Position numbers and translations under genes: made by a program. Below, piece after piece: positions 16,888 through 26,012 of a DNA stretch of 64,000 bases (its first letter is position 1; the number at the start of each line of letters is the position of its first letter). The notes below the pieces were generated by a model that was not told where the DNA came from, did no database searches, and worked only from the letters and a program-made list of their open reading frames with translations. Origin of the DNA: Nitrosopumilus sp. (lineage in GTDB: Archaea > Thermoproteota > Nitrososphaeria > Nitrososphaerales > Nitrosopumilaceae); assembly GCF_025699125.1 (NCBI RefSeq), contig NZ_JAILWC010000001.1, positions 600,204-664,203 on the forward strand, read 5' to 3'.

Positions 16888-17192
16888 ATTTTGAATCAGA
16901 GTTGCATAATGGAAATTTTTACATTCCTGAATGTACGAAATGCTTGAAAGTGGTATGGCCACCGTCTGAATTCTGTAATCATTGTTTTGGGGAAATATCT
17001 CTAAAGAAAAAGGCACATAAAGGAAAAATAATTGAATTTTCAAGACAAGACGACATGTATTTTTGTCTAGTTGAATTTGATGAAGAGATCAAGGTCATGG
17101 CAAAAATCCCAGACACACCAGAGATTGGTCAAACTGTAAAAATTTCAAAGTGTGGAATATCCAACGGGAATTATTTTTTTCAGGTTATTTGA
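16884..17192 (+). CDS. DUF35 OB-fold acyl-CoA-binding partner of thiolase
   Basis: 102 residues starting at the ATGA overlap with the thiolase. An N-terminal zinc rubredoxin-like knuckle (CTKC and CNHC, 14 residues apart) precedes an OB-fold (GKIIEFSRQ ... IPDTPEIGQTVKI). DUF35 proteins form a complex with archaeal thiolase and pass CoA intermediates. Its 3' end overlaps the opposite-strand methyltransferase-like gene by 8 bp. Confidence 0.85.
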   Translation: MNFESELHNGNFYIPECTKCLKVVWPPSEFCNHCFGEISLKKKAHKGKIIEFSRQDDMYFCLVEFDEEIKVMAKIPDTPEIGQTVKISKCGISNGNYFFQVI

Positions 17193-18012
17193 ATTTTGTA
17201 TAGATATATGGTGTTTCAATTTCCTGATCAAATGTCCAAACAGTTGGAAGTGAAATAGTATCAATCACATCAAGATTATGTTTTTCAATTAATGTACTCC
17301 AACCTCCATTTTCTGAATTTCCAGACAAGTGTCTTTTCGAGTGAGTTCCAGCAAATACAATACAGGTGTTATTTTTAAGATCAGATATCGAACTTATTTT
17401 ATCGATGATGTTAGTGGCTAAAACATCACCTCCCATTTGAGGCAATCCGCCTATGAAAAATACTGGATGAATTAATTTAATTTTAGAGTAATCAAATTCT
17501 AACGCATCTTCACATTTTGGATGAAAATTTTGATGTGTGGATTGACAAAGAGTGTCTTGTAATTTTACTAAAACATCATCAATTTCAATACTATGAGAAA
17601 TTAACTTTAAAAAATTACCACAGAATGCAATTCGCCCATCACCAGAACCAATGTCCACCAATTCTGAATAACCCAATTGTTTTGCAAAGAATGTCATAAC
17701 ATATGCAGACATTATCCAAGTAGGATAAAATGGCTGACAACTTGTACCGTGTTTAATACTGTTAAGCCAGTATTCATTAATGTCTCCTTCATATACAGTA
17801 CATGGTATGCCGGCAATTTGTTGTTCAAATGAATTAAAGTAAATTGGATTTTTTTTAGCGAAGTCGTGAAGTAAATTTAAATGATCTTCTGCAATGGGAA
17901 ATTCTTTAGATGGCAGTAAAGGAATTACTTCTTGAATATGTGCACTTCCAGAATAATTTTTTGCAAAATCTTGTTTTATTAAAATTAAATTTTTAACTAG
18001 CTGGTTTAACAC
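17185..18012 (-). CDS. SAM-dependent methyltransferase-like protein
   Basis: 275 residues. Rossmann motif I is LVDIGSGDGRIAFCG (about 118-132), motif II is HSIEID; the N-terminal 110 residues form a family-specific cap with YPTWIMSAYVMTFFAKQ before motif I. A catalytic signature for N- or C-methylation is not clear (IGGLPQMGGD at the motif IV place). The substrate is unknown. It converges with the DUF35 gene. Confidence 0.68.
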   Translation of the reverse strand: MLNQLVKNLILIKQDFAKNYSGSAHIQEVIPLLPSKEFPIAEDHLNLLHDFAKKNPIYFNSFEQQIAGIPCTVYEGDINEYWLNSIKHGTSCQPFYPTWIMSAYVMTFFAKQLGYSELVDIGSGDGRIAFCGNFLKLISHSIEIDDVLVKLQDTLCQSTHQNFHPKCEDALEFDYSKIKLIHPVFFIGGLPQMGGDVLATNIIDKISSISDLKNNTCIVFAGTHSKRHLSGNSENGGWSTLIEKHNLDVIDTISLPTVWTFDQEIETPYIYTKFK

Positions 18013-18053
18013 TATTTTTGTAAAACTAAAGGGGTTGATATACTCATTGCGAT

Positions 18054-18254
18054 CTAGAAAGTTTTTTCTGATAAAATTAATCTAATTTCGGATTCTATTT
18101 TTTTTAATTCATTTATTGTAATCATTTTTAATTTTTCATTTTGAAGAATTTCATCAGGCGTAGGTTCCATTATTAATTGAAATTCCAGATGTTTTATAGT
18201 ATTCAGATAGAAATCGCGTTGCTCAAATAATTTCTCAACAATTATTTCAGTCAA
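18054..18254 (-). CDS. Small coiled-coil protein
   Basis: 66 residues, two helices with heptad character split by PTPDE. No metal or membrane motif. A 14-bp perfect palindrome (AAATACGCGTATTT, 18268-18281) lies 14 bp upstream of the start. Family not recognised. The rest of the 18255-18461 gap holds no other visible feature. Confidence 0.5.
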   Translation of the reverse strand: MTEIIVEKLFEQRDFYLNTIKHLEFQLIMEPTPDEILQNEKLKMITINELKKIESEIRLILSEKTF

Positions 18255-18461
18255 CGATAAATCTAAAAAATACGCGTATTTATGGATTAGAAAATATTGG
18301 ATTACTGGCTCATTGAATTAACAAACCCTCGAAATTTATTTCTGAATTAGATGTATGGACCCACTATTTTTAAAAACATTGGGATAAAAATGACCTTAAT
18401 CTAACAATTTATTGAGTTATTATGTAATTACCTTCTTTTCTATATCTATAATTAGAATAAA

Positions 18462-19034
18462 ATGTCAATGAGAAAAAAAGTTGCGGCATTGACAATAATA
18501 AAGCAAAAAACAAAAAAAGAAAAGAGTAAAAATAATCAAAACGCCGCAAGAACAAGAAGACAAAGAGGCTATCAATGGGAAGATGCCATTGTAAAGAGAT
18601 TCAATAATACTGAAAAGTGGAAAGCATTTAGACTTGGCTCCCCAAGCATAGCATTACCAGATGTATTAGCTGTGAATACAGAAGCCAGTGCAATATTTAC
18701 CATAGAAGCAAAATCGGGAACTAGTACATCACTTCCCGTTCCAGGAGATCAAATTGAGCGATGTTTATCTTGGATTAAGACTTTTGATATTTATGAAAAG
18801 AGAAATGTTTTGTTAGCATTCAAATTTTTGTCAAAAAAAAGAATCGATGTGGGAAAATATGAAAATAGAGAATTACGAGAATTTTTTAAGATTTGGGATG
18901 AATCAATAGAAATAACGGATTGTGTTTGTACCTATGAAGGGAAATTTTTTGCAAAAACAGATGGCAAAAGAAAAGAATTATTCCTAAAAGAATGTCAGAT
19001 GCCCTTTAAAACAAAACAAAGAACTAGTGCCTAA
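18462..19034 (+). CDS. Hjc-like Holliday-junction resolvase / PD-(D/E)xK nuclease
   Basis: 190 residues. A basic N-terminal tail of about 30 is followed by RRQRGYQWEDAIVKRF (catalytic Glu), FRLGSPSIALPDVLAV (catalytic Asp) and FTIEAKSGTS (E-x-K), which are the Hjc motifs in correct order and spacing. It is longer than typical Hjc (about 130-140) because of the N-terminal tail and a C-terminal extension. It likely acts on branched DNA, but a role in another DNA-processing path is possible. A hypothetical gene follows 8 bp later. Confidence 0.75.
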   Translation: MSMRKKVAALTIIKQKTKKEKSKNNQNAARTRRQRGYQWEDAIVKRFNNTEKWKAFRLGSPSIALPDVLAVNTEASAIFTIEAKSGTSTSLPVPGDQIERCLSWIKTFDIYEKRNVLLAFKFLSKKRIDVGKYENRELREFFKIWDESIEITDCVCTYEGKFFAKTDGKRKELFLKECQMPFKTKQRTSA

Positions 19035-19042
19035 GTGAATAA

Positions 19043-19534
19043 ATGTACAAATCATTTTTTAAGGATAAGGTGCAACTGAAAATGTTGTCTGAAGAAAAAA
19101 CAGATGTTGAATCAAGTGAGATTAGAACAGATGCGCTACTGGAAACTGTGTCTGATGCAGAAGTAAATTCGCGCATAAGTTTTGAAGAATTTACTGATGA
19201 GAGAATACTCATAAGCCATGATGCTTTTGGAAACAAACAAATGAAAATTAAGGTATTAGAAGTATCAGATGAAACACCTCCTTCAAAATGGAAGTTTGGG
19301 GATCGTGTCAAAGTTACAAAAATTCTTGTTACAATTAAACATCTTACAACTCAACAAGTTGAAGAAGGTGAATTTGACATAGAGGCAATTGAAAGAGAGT
19401 TAGCAGAAAAAAGGCACTATTCATCTACAAACAGATGGATTCCTGCAAGCGATATAAAAAATGGTTATGTGATAGGTTCCAAGCACACTAGATTAATCAG
19501 TGATGCATCAGCATTAGATTACATAGTATTTTGA
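19043..19534 (+). CDS. Hypothetical protein downstream of the Hjc-like gene
   Basis: 163 residues, acidic N-terminus (about 1-60) and a beta-rich C-terminal part (KWKFGDRVKVTKILVTIKHL ... RWIPASDIKNGYVIG). No known motif. Tight spacing (8 bp) suggests co-expression with the nuclease, and the ATG is a normal start. It could bind DNA or the nuclease, but nothing in the sequence proves it. Confidence 0.6.
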   Translation: MYKSFFKDKVQLKMLSEEKTDVESSEIRTDALLETVSDAEVNSRISFEEFTDERILISHDAFGNKQMKIKVLEVSDETPPSKWKFGDRVKVTKILVTIKHLTTQQVEEGEFDIEAIERELAEKRHYSSTNRWIPASDIKNGYVIGSKHTRLISDASALDYIVF

Positions 19535-19599
19535 ATTTTTAATTCCTAGTAATAATTTGATGTAAAATTCAAATGTATCTTTTTTATTTTTAATGTAAG

Positions 19600-20094
19600 A
19601 TGGATTCGGATGTTTTTCGAAAACGGAATCTCACAAAAATTAATTTTGATTATGAGGAATTGATAGGCAGAGACTTATCTAATACAAATATGAGTGGAGT
19701 GAATCTTAAGAATAGGGACATACATAATGCAGACCTTAGTTGCACAGATCTTAGAGGAGCTAACCTTAGTTATTCCATCTTATTTTATGTAAAACTAAGA
19801 GGTGCAGATATGAGAAATGCTGATATTTCTAATGCAAAATTATGGGATACAGAAATGTATGGAGTAGATCTTCGCGGTGCAGACATTAATGGTGCAGATT
19901 TGTTTTATGCAGATTTAAGAAATGCTGATCTAAGTGATGCAAATCTTAGTGGAGTAAATTTAAGACATACAAATTTTGAGGGGGCGATTTTAACGTCAGT
20001 AGATTTTACTGGTGCAAATTATGATTCACACACATTAGATACTTTATCTAAAAATGCAAAAAACACATTAAAGAAAAAAGGTAAAAGATGGTAA
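19600..20094 (+). CDS. Pentapeptide-repeat protein
   Basis: 164 residues. From about residue 25 to 145 the chain is a run of A(D/N)L-x-x pentapeptides (ADLSCTDLRGANLSY ... ADLRNADLSDANLSGVNL), about 24 repeats, enough for five to six coils of a right-handed quadrilateral beta helix. No signal peptide, so cytoplasmic. Such helices can mimic DNA or serve as scaffolds; no gyrase-protection context is visible. Compare the much larger secreted pentapeptide protein at 27919. Confidence 0.85.
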   Translation: MDSDVFRKRNLTKINFDYEELIGRDLSNTNMSGVNLKNRDIHNADLSCTDLRGANLSYSILFYVKLRGADMRNADISNAKLWDTEMYGVDLRGADINGADLFYADLRNADLSDANLSGVNLRHTNFEGAILTSVDFTGANYDSHTLDTLSKNAKNTLKKKGKRW

Positions 20095-20247
20095 AAATAA
20101 ATTTGTAATCTAAACTATGAATTCCACAGATATTTTGTTTACTCAATATGGACAGTGGCAAAAATCAAAACTGTGTTGATATAGTTTGGTAATTAGCATA
20201 ACTTTTCAACCCCCGAGTCTAATGAACTTAAAAATACAGAAAATAAC

Positions 20248-20334
20248 ATGGATGGATCTGTGTGTAATCATTATTGGACTCCCAACGGAACATATTTTTG
20301 CATACATTGTGGAAAAGACATCTATGAAAATTGA
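20248..20334 (+). CDS. 28-residue zinc-knuckle microprotein
   Basis: ATG 20248 to TGA 20334. Candidate ligands are VCNH and FCIHC (C6, H8, C18, C21). The remaining stretch 20095-20578 shows no other support; a 72-residue frame at 20186-20404 covers the same bases in another frame and is more likely a shadow. Small zinc-binding peptides of this type recur in the window (20967, 21084, 37494). Confidence 0.4.
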   Translation: MDGSVCNHYWTPNGTYFCIHCGKDIYEN

Positions 20335-20578
20335 GGATAAATTTAATCAGAATTTTTTAGAAAGGATACGATGGCAAGCAAATTTCAATACTGAAATCAA
20401 ATGATAGCAACATAAGAATCACCATTAGTGAAGGATAAAGTAGAACTAGTTTATGGCAATATTGCCATACTGGGAAGTTTTTCGATAATTACTAGCATAA
20501 TTATATTTGACTGATCTGCAAATGTTCATACTAAAACATCTGAAAAACATTATAAACAAAAGAATTTGAAAAACAGGT

Positions 20579-20896
20579 ATGAGTACAAAAGAATTTGATG
20601 TTAATGGAACTGATTATAAAATTGTGTTAACAGAACAAGTAATTGGCCATGTAAATAATCTCAAATCACTATATAATGCAGCTTATGAAGATCCTGAAAG
20701 TTTTGAAGATGTGAGTTCAGAAATTTCAAGTACGATTAATGAGATTGCTAGTACTGTAGAACCACCGGCAACAGACAGTGATCTTGATGGTTTAATTCAG
20801 GAAATTATTAAAGCTGTAGATAGCAAAGCTGATGAAATTAAAAAAGAATTAGAAGCAAAAGAGAAACCTGTAAAAAAATCAAAATCTAAAAAATAG
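20579..20896 (+). CDS. Small acidic helical protein with lysine tail
   Basis: 105 residues: a short beta start (FDVNGTDYKIVLTE), then three helices with acidic surfaces and a Lys-rich end (KPVKKSKSKK). It has a good ATG with a TATA-like stretch about 25-30 bp upstream. Family not recognised; length and composition suggest a conserved archaeal hypothetical. Confidence 0.6.
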   Translation: MSTKEFDVNGTDYKIVLTEQVIGHVNNLKSLYNAAYEDPESFEDVSSEISSTINEIASTVEPPATDSDLDGLIQEIIKAVDSKADEIKKELEAKEKPVKKSKSKK

Positions 20897-20966
20897 CCTC
20901 ATTTGACTATAAACTCATAAAAATTTGGTGGATAAATTATATTCTAAATAAAATATACATTAGGAT

Positions 20967-21083
20967 ATGTCAAAAAGCTGCGAATGTGGAATATGTGGTC
21001 ATCATAACGAATCAGAATGCATCGAAAAAGAATGTAAATGTTGTTTGAATTTTCATGAAAGGTCTGGACCAAAAAGAAAATAA
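20967..21083 (+). CDS. 38-residue Cys-rich zinc microprotein (plus-strand member of a convergent pair)
   Basis: Sequence MSKSCECGICGHHNESEC ... KCCLNFHERSG: eight Cys plus three His in 38 residues, arranged as C-x-C-x2-C-HH ... C ... C-x-CC ... H. Probably two zinc sites. Its stop ends at 21083 and the stop of the opposite gene begins at 21084. The partner is a similar Cys/His-rich 38-mer, which argues that both are genuine. Confidence 0.6.
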   Translation: MSKSCECGICGHHNESECIEKECKCCLNFHERSGPKRK

Positions 21084-21200
21084 TTATTTCTCATGTTTGT
21101 CATATTTGTAACAGCTGCATTTTTTTACAATATGTCTAGAACAGCCAAATAATTTGTGATCTTTACATCCACATATTATGCATTTTTTCTTATCAGTCAT
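21084..21200 (-). CDS. 38-residue Cys-rich zinc microprotein (minus-strand member)
   Basis: Sequence MTDKKKCIICGCKDHKLFGC...HIVKKCSCYKYDKHEK, six Cys and three His. The ATG overlaps the TGA of the upstream 21197 gene (ATGA), so it is translationally coupled. Same length and similar Cys/His layout as the plus-strand gene that ends one base away. Confidence 0.65.
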   Translation of the reverse strand: MTDKKKCIICGCKDHKLFGCSRHIVKKCSCYKYDKHEK

Positions 21201-21571
21201 AATTTCTCAATTAATCCCTCAACATCATAAATCATTTTTTTGTCTTCCAAGGATTCTAAAATTTTCAGTCTCATATTTTTTACTCTATGTACATCATCAG
21301 AATACAAAGGGATCATTGTGTCAATCTCTTGTTCAAATGAATAATTTTCCAGATATTGTTTGATTTTAGATTTTAATGGTCTAAAATCAGATAAATGGAT
21401 ATTCTCAAAACCAATTTTATTTACAATCACTTTTAGAAATCCATTAATTTTTAGCATTTCTTTTTCAATATTTTTAAGATCTCCTGGCTTATCTTTGATT
21501 TCTTTTAGATGATTATAAGATTCGAGAATCTGAACGAGTATGTTTTTAAGATGATCGTTATATGTTACCAC
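21197..21571 (-). CDS. Helical protein coupled to a zinc microprotein
   Basis: 124 residues, almost entirely helical, with charged heptad-like repeats and no signal or catalytic motif. Stop overlaps the start of the Cys-rich gene by 4 nt, so the two are expressed together. The long ORF on the other strand at 21178-21363 is its shadow. Function unknown; a two-subunit assembly is plausible. Confidence 0.6.
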   Translation of the reverse strand: MVTYNDHLKNILVQILESYNHLKEIKDKPGDLKNIEKEMLKINGFLKVIVNKIGFENIHLSDFRPLKSKIKQYLENYSFEQEIDTMIPLYSDDVHRVKNMRLKILESLEDKKMIYDVEGLIEKL

Positions 21572-21674
21572 AATAATTTTTGAGTTGCATCTAATCTAAA
21601 GTTTAGGAAAATAACTCCACTTGTCTAAAATGTACACATTTGCTTTAAATTATCAGTAAATATCTGTAAAGATA

Positions 21675-23012
21675 ATGCAAGGAGATGCGTATCTAAAGTG
21701 TATTGATCCAAAATGTGGTTTAGAATATCCTGTTGAAAGTACAAACGTTCAATGCACCAATGGACATCTATTAGATGTAAAATACAAGAAGGTCCCTTCT
21801 ACAGATTTAAAAGAAGTATTTTACAAAAGACGTAATTCCGAAAACAGTATTTTTAATGAAAGTGGAGTTTGGAGATTTAGAGAATTGTTGAATTTCTGTC
21901 AAATAGATACAGAAAATCTTGAAGAATGTTCAAAATACTTAGTGTCTCTAGACGGTGCAGAAGGCAGGCAATCAAAGCCATATCAAATGTCAAAAGCTGC
22001 AGACTTTATAGGAATTTCAACTAGAAATTTATGGTTACAGCCTGAAGGATACAATCCCAGTGGATCTTTCAAAGATAATGGGATGGCAACAGCTGTTACA
22101 CATGCAAAGATGGTAGGAGCTAAGAAAATTGTTTGTGCATCAACTGGAAACACATCTGCATCTGCGGGGATGTTTGCGGCAAATGAAGGCATTGATTGTG
22201 ATGTGTATATACCAGCGGGGCAAATTGCACCAGGAAAACTTAGTCAAGCTTATCAATTCGGAGCTCAAATTTTAGAAGTTAATGGGAATTTTGATGATGC
22301 ATTAAAGCAATCCTTGGAGGATGCACAAAATCATGAAGGATATACTGTAAACTCTGTTAATCCGTTTAGAATTGAAGGTCAAAAAACAATTCCGTTTAGA
22401 GCGCTAGAATATTTGAATTGGGAAGTACCTGATTGGATAGTTTATCCAGGAGGGGCATTAGGAAATACTTCTAGCTGTGGAAAAGCACTGATGGAATTAT
22501 ATGAGTGGGGATGGATCAAAAAAATTCCTAGAATTGCAGTAATTAATTCAGAGGGTGCAAGTACATTATCGGATTTGTATAACGGAAAATTTGAAGATGA
22601 AGAAATCAGATGGAATAAAGGAAATCCAAATACAGAATTAATTTCTAGATATTATGAGCATTTAGATAAACAAGGAATTAAGCCTAAAACCAAAGCTACG
22701 GCCATTCAAATTGGAAGACCTGCAAATATTTTGAAAGGCTTACGTGCATTAGAATTTACAAATGGGGTGGTAACTACTGTGTCTGATTCTGAAATGCTTG
22801 ATGGAATGTCAGTGGTGGGGTTAAATGGATTTGATTGTGAAATGGCATCAGGTGCTTCTGTAGTAGGCATTAAAAAGTTGATTGCACAAGAGATAATCAA
22901 AAAAGATGATGTCGTGGTTGGAATTTTGACAGGCAGACAAAAAGATGCGATGTTGCCAGTAGAATATCACCAAAATCCCAACAATATTTTTGCAAATCCT
23001 CCAAAAAATTAG
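21675..23012 (+). CDS. thrC: Threonine synthase
   Basis: 445 residues, a PLP enzyme that converts O-phosphohomoserine to threonine. An N-terminal Cys pattern (KCIDPKCGLEYP ... VQCTNGH) is the zinc-ribbon seen in archaeal members. PLP lysine is Lys133 in NPSGSFKDNGM; CASTGNTSASAGMFAANEG binds the phosphate; YPGGALGNT and the C-terminal GILTGRQKD complete the fold II family. ATG start with no upstream overlap. Confidence 0.93.
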   Translation: MQGDAYLKCIDPKCGLEYPVESTNVQCTNGHLLDVKYKKVPSTDLKEVFYKRRNSENSIFNESGVWRFRELLNFCQIDTENLEECSKYLVSLDGAEGRQSKPYQMSKAADFIGISTRNLWLQPEGYNPSGSFKDNGMATAVTHAKMVGAKKIVCASTGNTSASAGMFAANEGIDCDVYIPAGQIAPGKLSQAYQFGAQILEVNGNFDDALKQSLEDAQNHEGYTVNSVNPFRIEGQKTIPFRALEYLNWEVPDWIVYPGGALGNTSSCGKALMELYEWGWIKKIPRIAVINSEGASTLSDLYNGKFEDEEIRWNKGNPNTELISRYYEHLDKQGIKPKTKATAIQIGRPANILKGLRALEFTNGVVTTVSDSEMLDGMSVVGLNGFDCEMASGASVVGIKKLIAQEIIKKDDVVVGILTGRQKDAMLPVEYHQNPNNIFANPPKN

Positions 23013-23164
23013 GCACCTTTTTCTGTTAATTCAATTATGATTAATTTTTGTACATTAAGAGTTAAATCTAAGAGTTACAAAAAGAATTCAACCAAGCGAT
23101 GGTGCATAATACATAAAATGAATGACCTTATCTGTTATTCGGACATAATTTTCTGGAGGAAATC

Positions 23165-24418
23165 ATGGTAGAACTTTGGATGGAGTTATCTGCTTTAGCT
23201 ATTCTCATAGGATTATCTGGTTTCTTTAGTGGTTTGGAAGTAGCTCTAGTTGGAACTAGACATTCAAAAGTAAATCAATTAAGAAAACAAAAAGTAAAAG
23301 GTTCCGAAGCCCTCTACAAATTAAAACATAATCCTGGATGGATGATGTCAAGTGTAAATCTTGGAAATAATCTAGTTAATGTAGGATCTTCTGCATTTGC
23401 AACTAGCGTTGCAATTAGAATTTTTGGGAACGATGGTTTGGCAATAGCAGTGGGAATCATGACATTTTTGATTCTAGTGTTTGGAGAAATAACTCCAAAA
23501 ACATATTGTAATGCCAATGCTACAAAGATTGCATTACGATTTGCACCTGTATTATTAGTATTTAGTTATGCATTTTGGCCCGTAGTGAAACTATTTGAAA
23601 TAATTACAAAAACAATGGTGAGAATAACTGGAAGTAGTTATCATGCACCACCAATTACAGAAGAAGAAATCAAAGGAATTATAGAACAGGGTTTAGCAGA
23701 TGACGCATTAGAAAAAGATGAAAGTGATCTTGTTCACAGTGCATTGGAATTTGATGATACTGTAATTCGAACAGTGATGACCCCACGAACTAAGATGACA
23801 ACACTACCTGCAAAAATGTTGTTGTTTGATGCTTTGCCTTTAATCAATCAAAATGCTCACTCAAGAATACCGATTTATGGAGAAACAAATGATGACATCA
23901 TAGGATTTATTCATGTCAGAGATGTGTTAAAAGAAGTTGAATTAGATAACAAAATGAAAACTTTAGAACAAATTGCAAGAGAACCAGTATTTGTATCTCA
24001 AGAAAAGATGGTAAGTTCCCTATTAAAAGAAATGAAAGGCAGGAAAACACACATGGCAATTGTAATTGATGAACATGGTGGGGTAGAAGGTTTGGTAACA
24101 CTAGAAGATTTAATCGAGGAGATTATAGGAGATATTGAAGATGAAACAGATATTTCACCAGGTGTAGACCATCAATCAATTGACAAAGATACCATCATCA
24201 CAAGTGGAGAAATAGAAATAGAAAGAGTAAATGATATTTTTAAATCAGATCTACCAGAAGGAGATGATTATAGCACCCTTAATGGTTTATTGCATGAAAG
24301 ATTACAAGATATTCCTCAAGAAGGAGACAAACTAGAACTTGAAAATCTTAGAATAATCGTAGAGAAAGTTAGTAAGAACATTCCAGTAAAGATAAGAATA
24401 GAACGTATGAAAAAATAA
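23165..24418 (+). CDS. CNNM/CorC-type membrane protein with CBS pair
   Basis: 417 residues. The DUF21 domain (about 1-180) has four hydrophobic segments and the start LSGFFSGLEVALVGTRHSKVNQL; it ends with EEEIKGIIEQGL. Two CBS domains (about 200-320; VMTPRTKMTTLPA and VDEHGGVEGLVTLEDLIEEIIGDIEDE) and a C-terminal CorC/HlyC domain follow. Known relatives export Mg2+ or Co2+ or regulate it, with CBS domains sensing nucleotide. ATG at 23165 is preceded by TCTGGAGGAAATC, a usable ribosome-binding site. Confidence 0.88.
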   Translation: MVELWMELSALAILIGLSGFFSGLEVALVGTRHSKVNQLRKQKVKGSEALYKLKHNPGWMMSSVNLGNNLVNVGSSAFATSVAIRIFGNDGLAIAVGIMTFLILVFGEITPKTYCNANATKIALRFAPVLLVFSYAFWPVVKLFEIITKTMVRITGSSYHAPPITEEEIKGIIEQGLADDALEKDESDLVHSALEFDDTVIRTVMTPRTKMTTLPAKMLLFDALPLINQNAHSRIPIYGETNDDIIGFIHVRDVLKEVELDNKMKTLEQIAREPVFVSQEKMVSSLLKEMKGRKTHMAIVIDEHGGVEGLVTLEDLIEEIIGDIEDETDISPGVDHQSIDKDTIITSGEIEIERVNDIFKSDLPEGDDYSTLNGLLHERLQDIPQEGDKLELENLRIIVEKVSKNIPVKIRIERMKK

Positions 24419-24419
24419 A

Positions 24420-25469
24420 TTACTTTTTAGCAAAATACTCTTGTAGTTTTTCTTTTTTTTCCTTCATATGAAATATTGATTCAGTATGAACAAAAGCATC
24501 TTCGTATGATTTTTCAAACAGCATTGCTTGTAAAAGCATGTGATTTTCAGGAATTACAATACCTGTTTGGTCATCAGAATACATCATTTGAACGGTGTCG
24601 CCGATAGACGTAGTCATGTTTGCATGAATATGAATCATGTTTGTATCTGTAAAATTAAAGCCCATCTTTTCGGCATAATCTCGTATATCTTTAGTTCCTT
24701 TAGCAGTCCAAATAGTTGCAACACCGAATTCATTTGTAAAAAGTTCATGAATTTCAGAGGGTTTTGGAGCCACGTCTTGGAATCGAATATCCATAATGTG
24801 TAAATGCATTTGCCGTGTTGGAACCTTGATTGCCCGAACATAAAGGGGGGCTTCTTTTCCAAAATACATCTTAACATCATCTCCATGATGAGGTTTTTCA
24901 GACATTTCTATTGTATCTACAACATTTTTTTCTGTTTGCTCAATATCAGCCCATCTTCGTACTAAAGTTACATCAAAACGAATTAGCCTATCTCCAAATT
25001 TGACACGCAATGGTTCTAAAATTCTACCCATCCCAGTAACATTACAGCTTCCTTGCATTACATGCCGTTTTCCTAATGCTTGATCATAATTTACTCTTGA
25101 ATTAAACAATAAATCCGAAACAGCTTCGTTTCCAACAACTGTTTCACCACCTTGATAAATTGCAGGGATATTTTTTGGCTCATAGAGATTTATTTTATTT
25201 TTATAACCATGGCCTCCAGGTGCTGCATCTATAACTAAATCACAATCATTAAGTGCAGATTCTATAGAGCCTGTAATTTTATAATTTGCAAAATCATCCA
25301 TCTTTTTTTCTGGAACATATACATTCAAACCTCTAGAAATTGCGATGTTCACTTTGTCATCGGGAGAATACTTTCCCACACCAATAACCGTAATCTCAGG
25401 ATCATCTTTTAGAAACGAAGTAATTCTACTGCCAATAGAACCATATCCATTAACAAAGATTTTCTTCAT
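24420..25469 (-). CDS. gap: Type II (archaeal) glyceraldehyde-3-phosphate dehydrogenase
   Basis: 349 residues. N-terminal NAD(P)-binding GYGSIGSRI, and the catalytic Cys142 in QGSCNVTGMGRI, with the conserved DVTLVRRWAD (about 175) and KVPTRQMHLH. It catalyses the reversible phosphorylating oxidation of glyceraldehyde-3-phosphate, in Thaumarchaeota mainly in gluconeogenesis. It converges with the CNNM gene, stop codons being 1 bp apart. Confidence 0.92.
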   Translation of the reverse strand: MKKIFVNGYGSIGSRITSFLKDDPEITVIGVGKYSPDDKVNIAISRGLNVYVPEKKMDDFANYKITGSIESALNDCDLVIDAAPGGHGYKNKINLYEPKNIPAIYQGGETVVGNEAVSDLLFNSRVNYDQALGKRHVMQGSCNVTGMGRILEPLRVKFGDRLIRFDVTLVRRWADIEQTEKNVVDTIEMSEKPHHGDDVKMYFGKEAPLYVRAIKVPTRQMHLHIMDIRFQDVAPKPSEIHELFTNEFGVATIWTAKGTKDIRDYAEKMGFNFTDTNMIHIHANMTTSIGDTVQMMYSDDQTGIVIPENHMLLQAMLFEKSYEDAFVHTESIFHMKEKKEKLQEYFAKK

Positions 25470-25543
25470 AAATCGTGTAATCTGGACCCTTTTATTTAGA
25501 TTAATAATTAAAAATCATACATATGAAACGAATTTTGTAAAGA

Positions 25544-25843
25544 CTATTTTCGAGGTCTTCTACGAGGATTTTTTTCAAAAAAACTTTCTATGTTTTCATT
25601 CCATTGTTTATTTTCGGTCAAACGTGAACAAGTATGAGGTCTTTTTCCTTTATTTGATAGAATTTCACTATGTTTTTCATAGAATTTGTCAATTTCATCA
25701 ATCAGTACGTCAAGGAATTCAGAAGCTCCTTTTGCCTCCACACTTTTAGGATCTTTGTGGGCCATAATAGAATTTGATAATGTGTCAATTTTGGATTTTT
25801 TTATTTTAAATTCACTGAGTATTCTATAATCAAAAGAAATCAA
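25544..25843 (-). CDS. Hypothetical protein with basic tail
   Basis: 99 residues, helical (KFYEKHSEIL), with a short basic C-terminus (KNPRRRPRK). A single Cys and His pair (HTCSR) is present but no zinc ligand set. It lies 75 bp upstream of GAPDH on the same strand. Family not recognised. Confidence 0.5.
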   Translation of the reverse strand: MISFDYRILSEFKIKKSKIDTLSNSIMAHKDPKSVEAKGASEFLDVLIDEIDKFYEKHSEILSNKGKRPHTCSRLTENKQWNENIESFFEKNPRRRPRK

Positions 25844-26012
25844 TTCAATTTCAGAATATCACACTAGTGTATGTTCATTGCGGTTATAGCAAAAAAGAAC
25901 AAAATAGGTAATTAGACAAATTCGGATTTCAAAATGGTAAAAAAATAGACATAAAGGAGAATTTTCATGACTGACTCACATATAATCCTAAAATATGCAT
26001 TCATAATAAAAA

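Noticed and set aside
20186..20404. 72-residue plus-strand ORF
   Set aside because: No family pattern; the zinc-knuckle frame at 20248 in another phase is the better reading.
25853..25875. ACACTAGTGT palindrome near the GT2 gene as a sixth copy of the 21-bp site
   Set aside because: The arms are adjacent without the nine-base spacer, so it does not fit the TACACY-N9-RGTGTA pattern.
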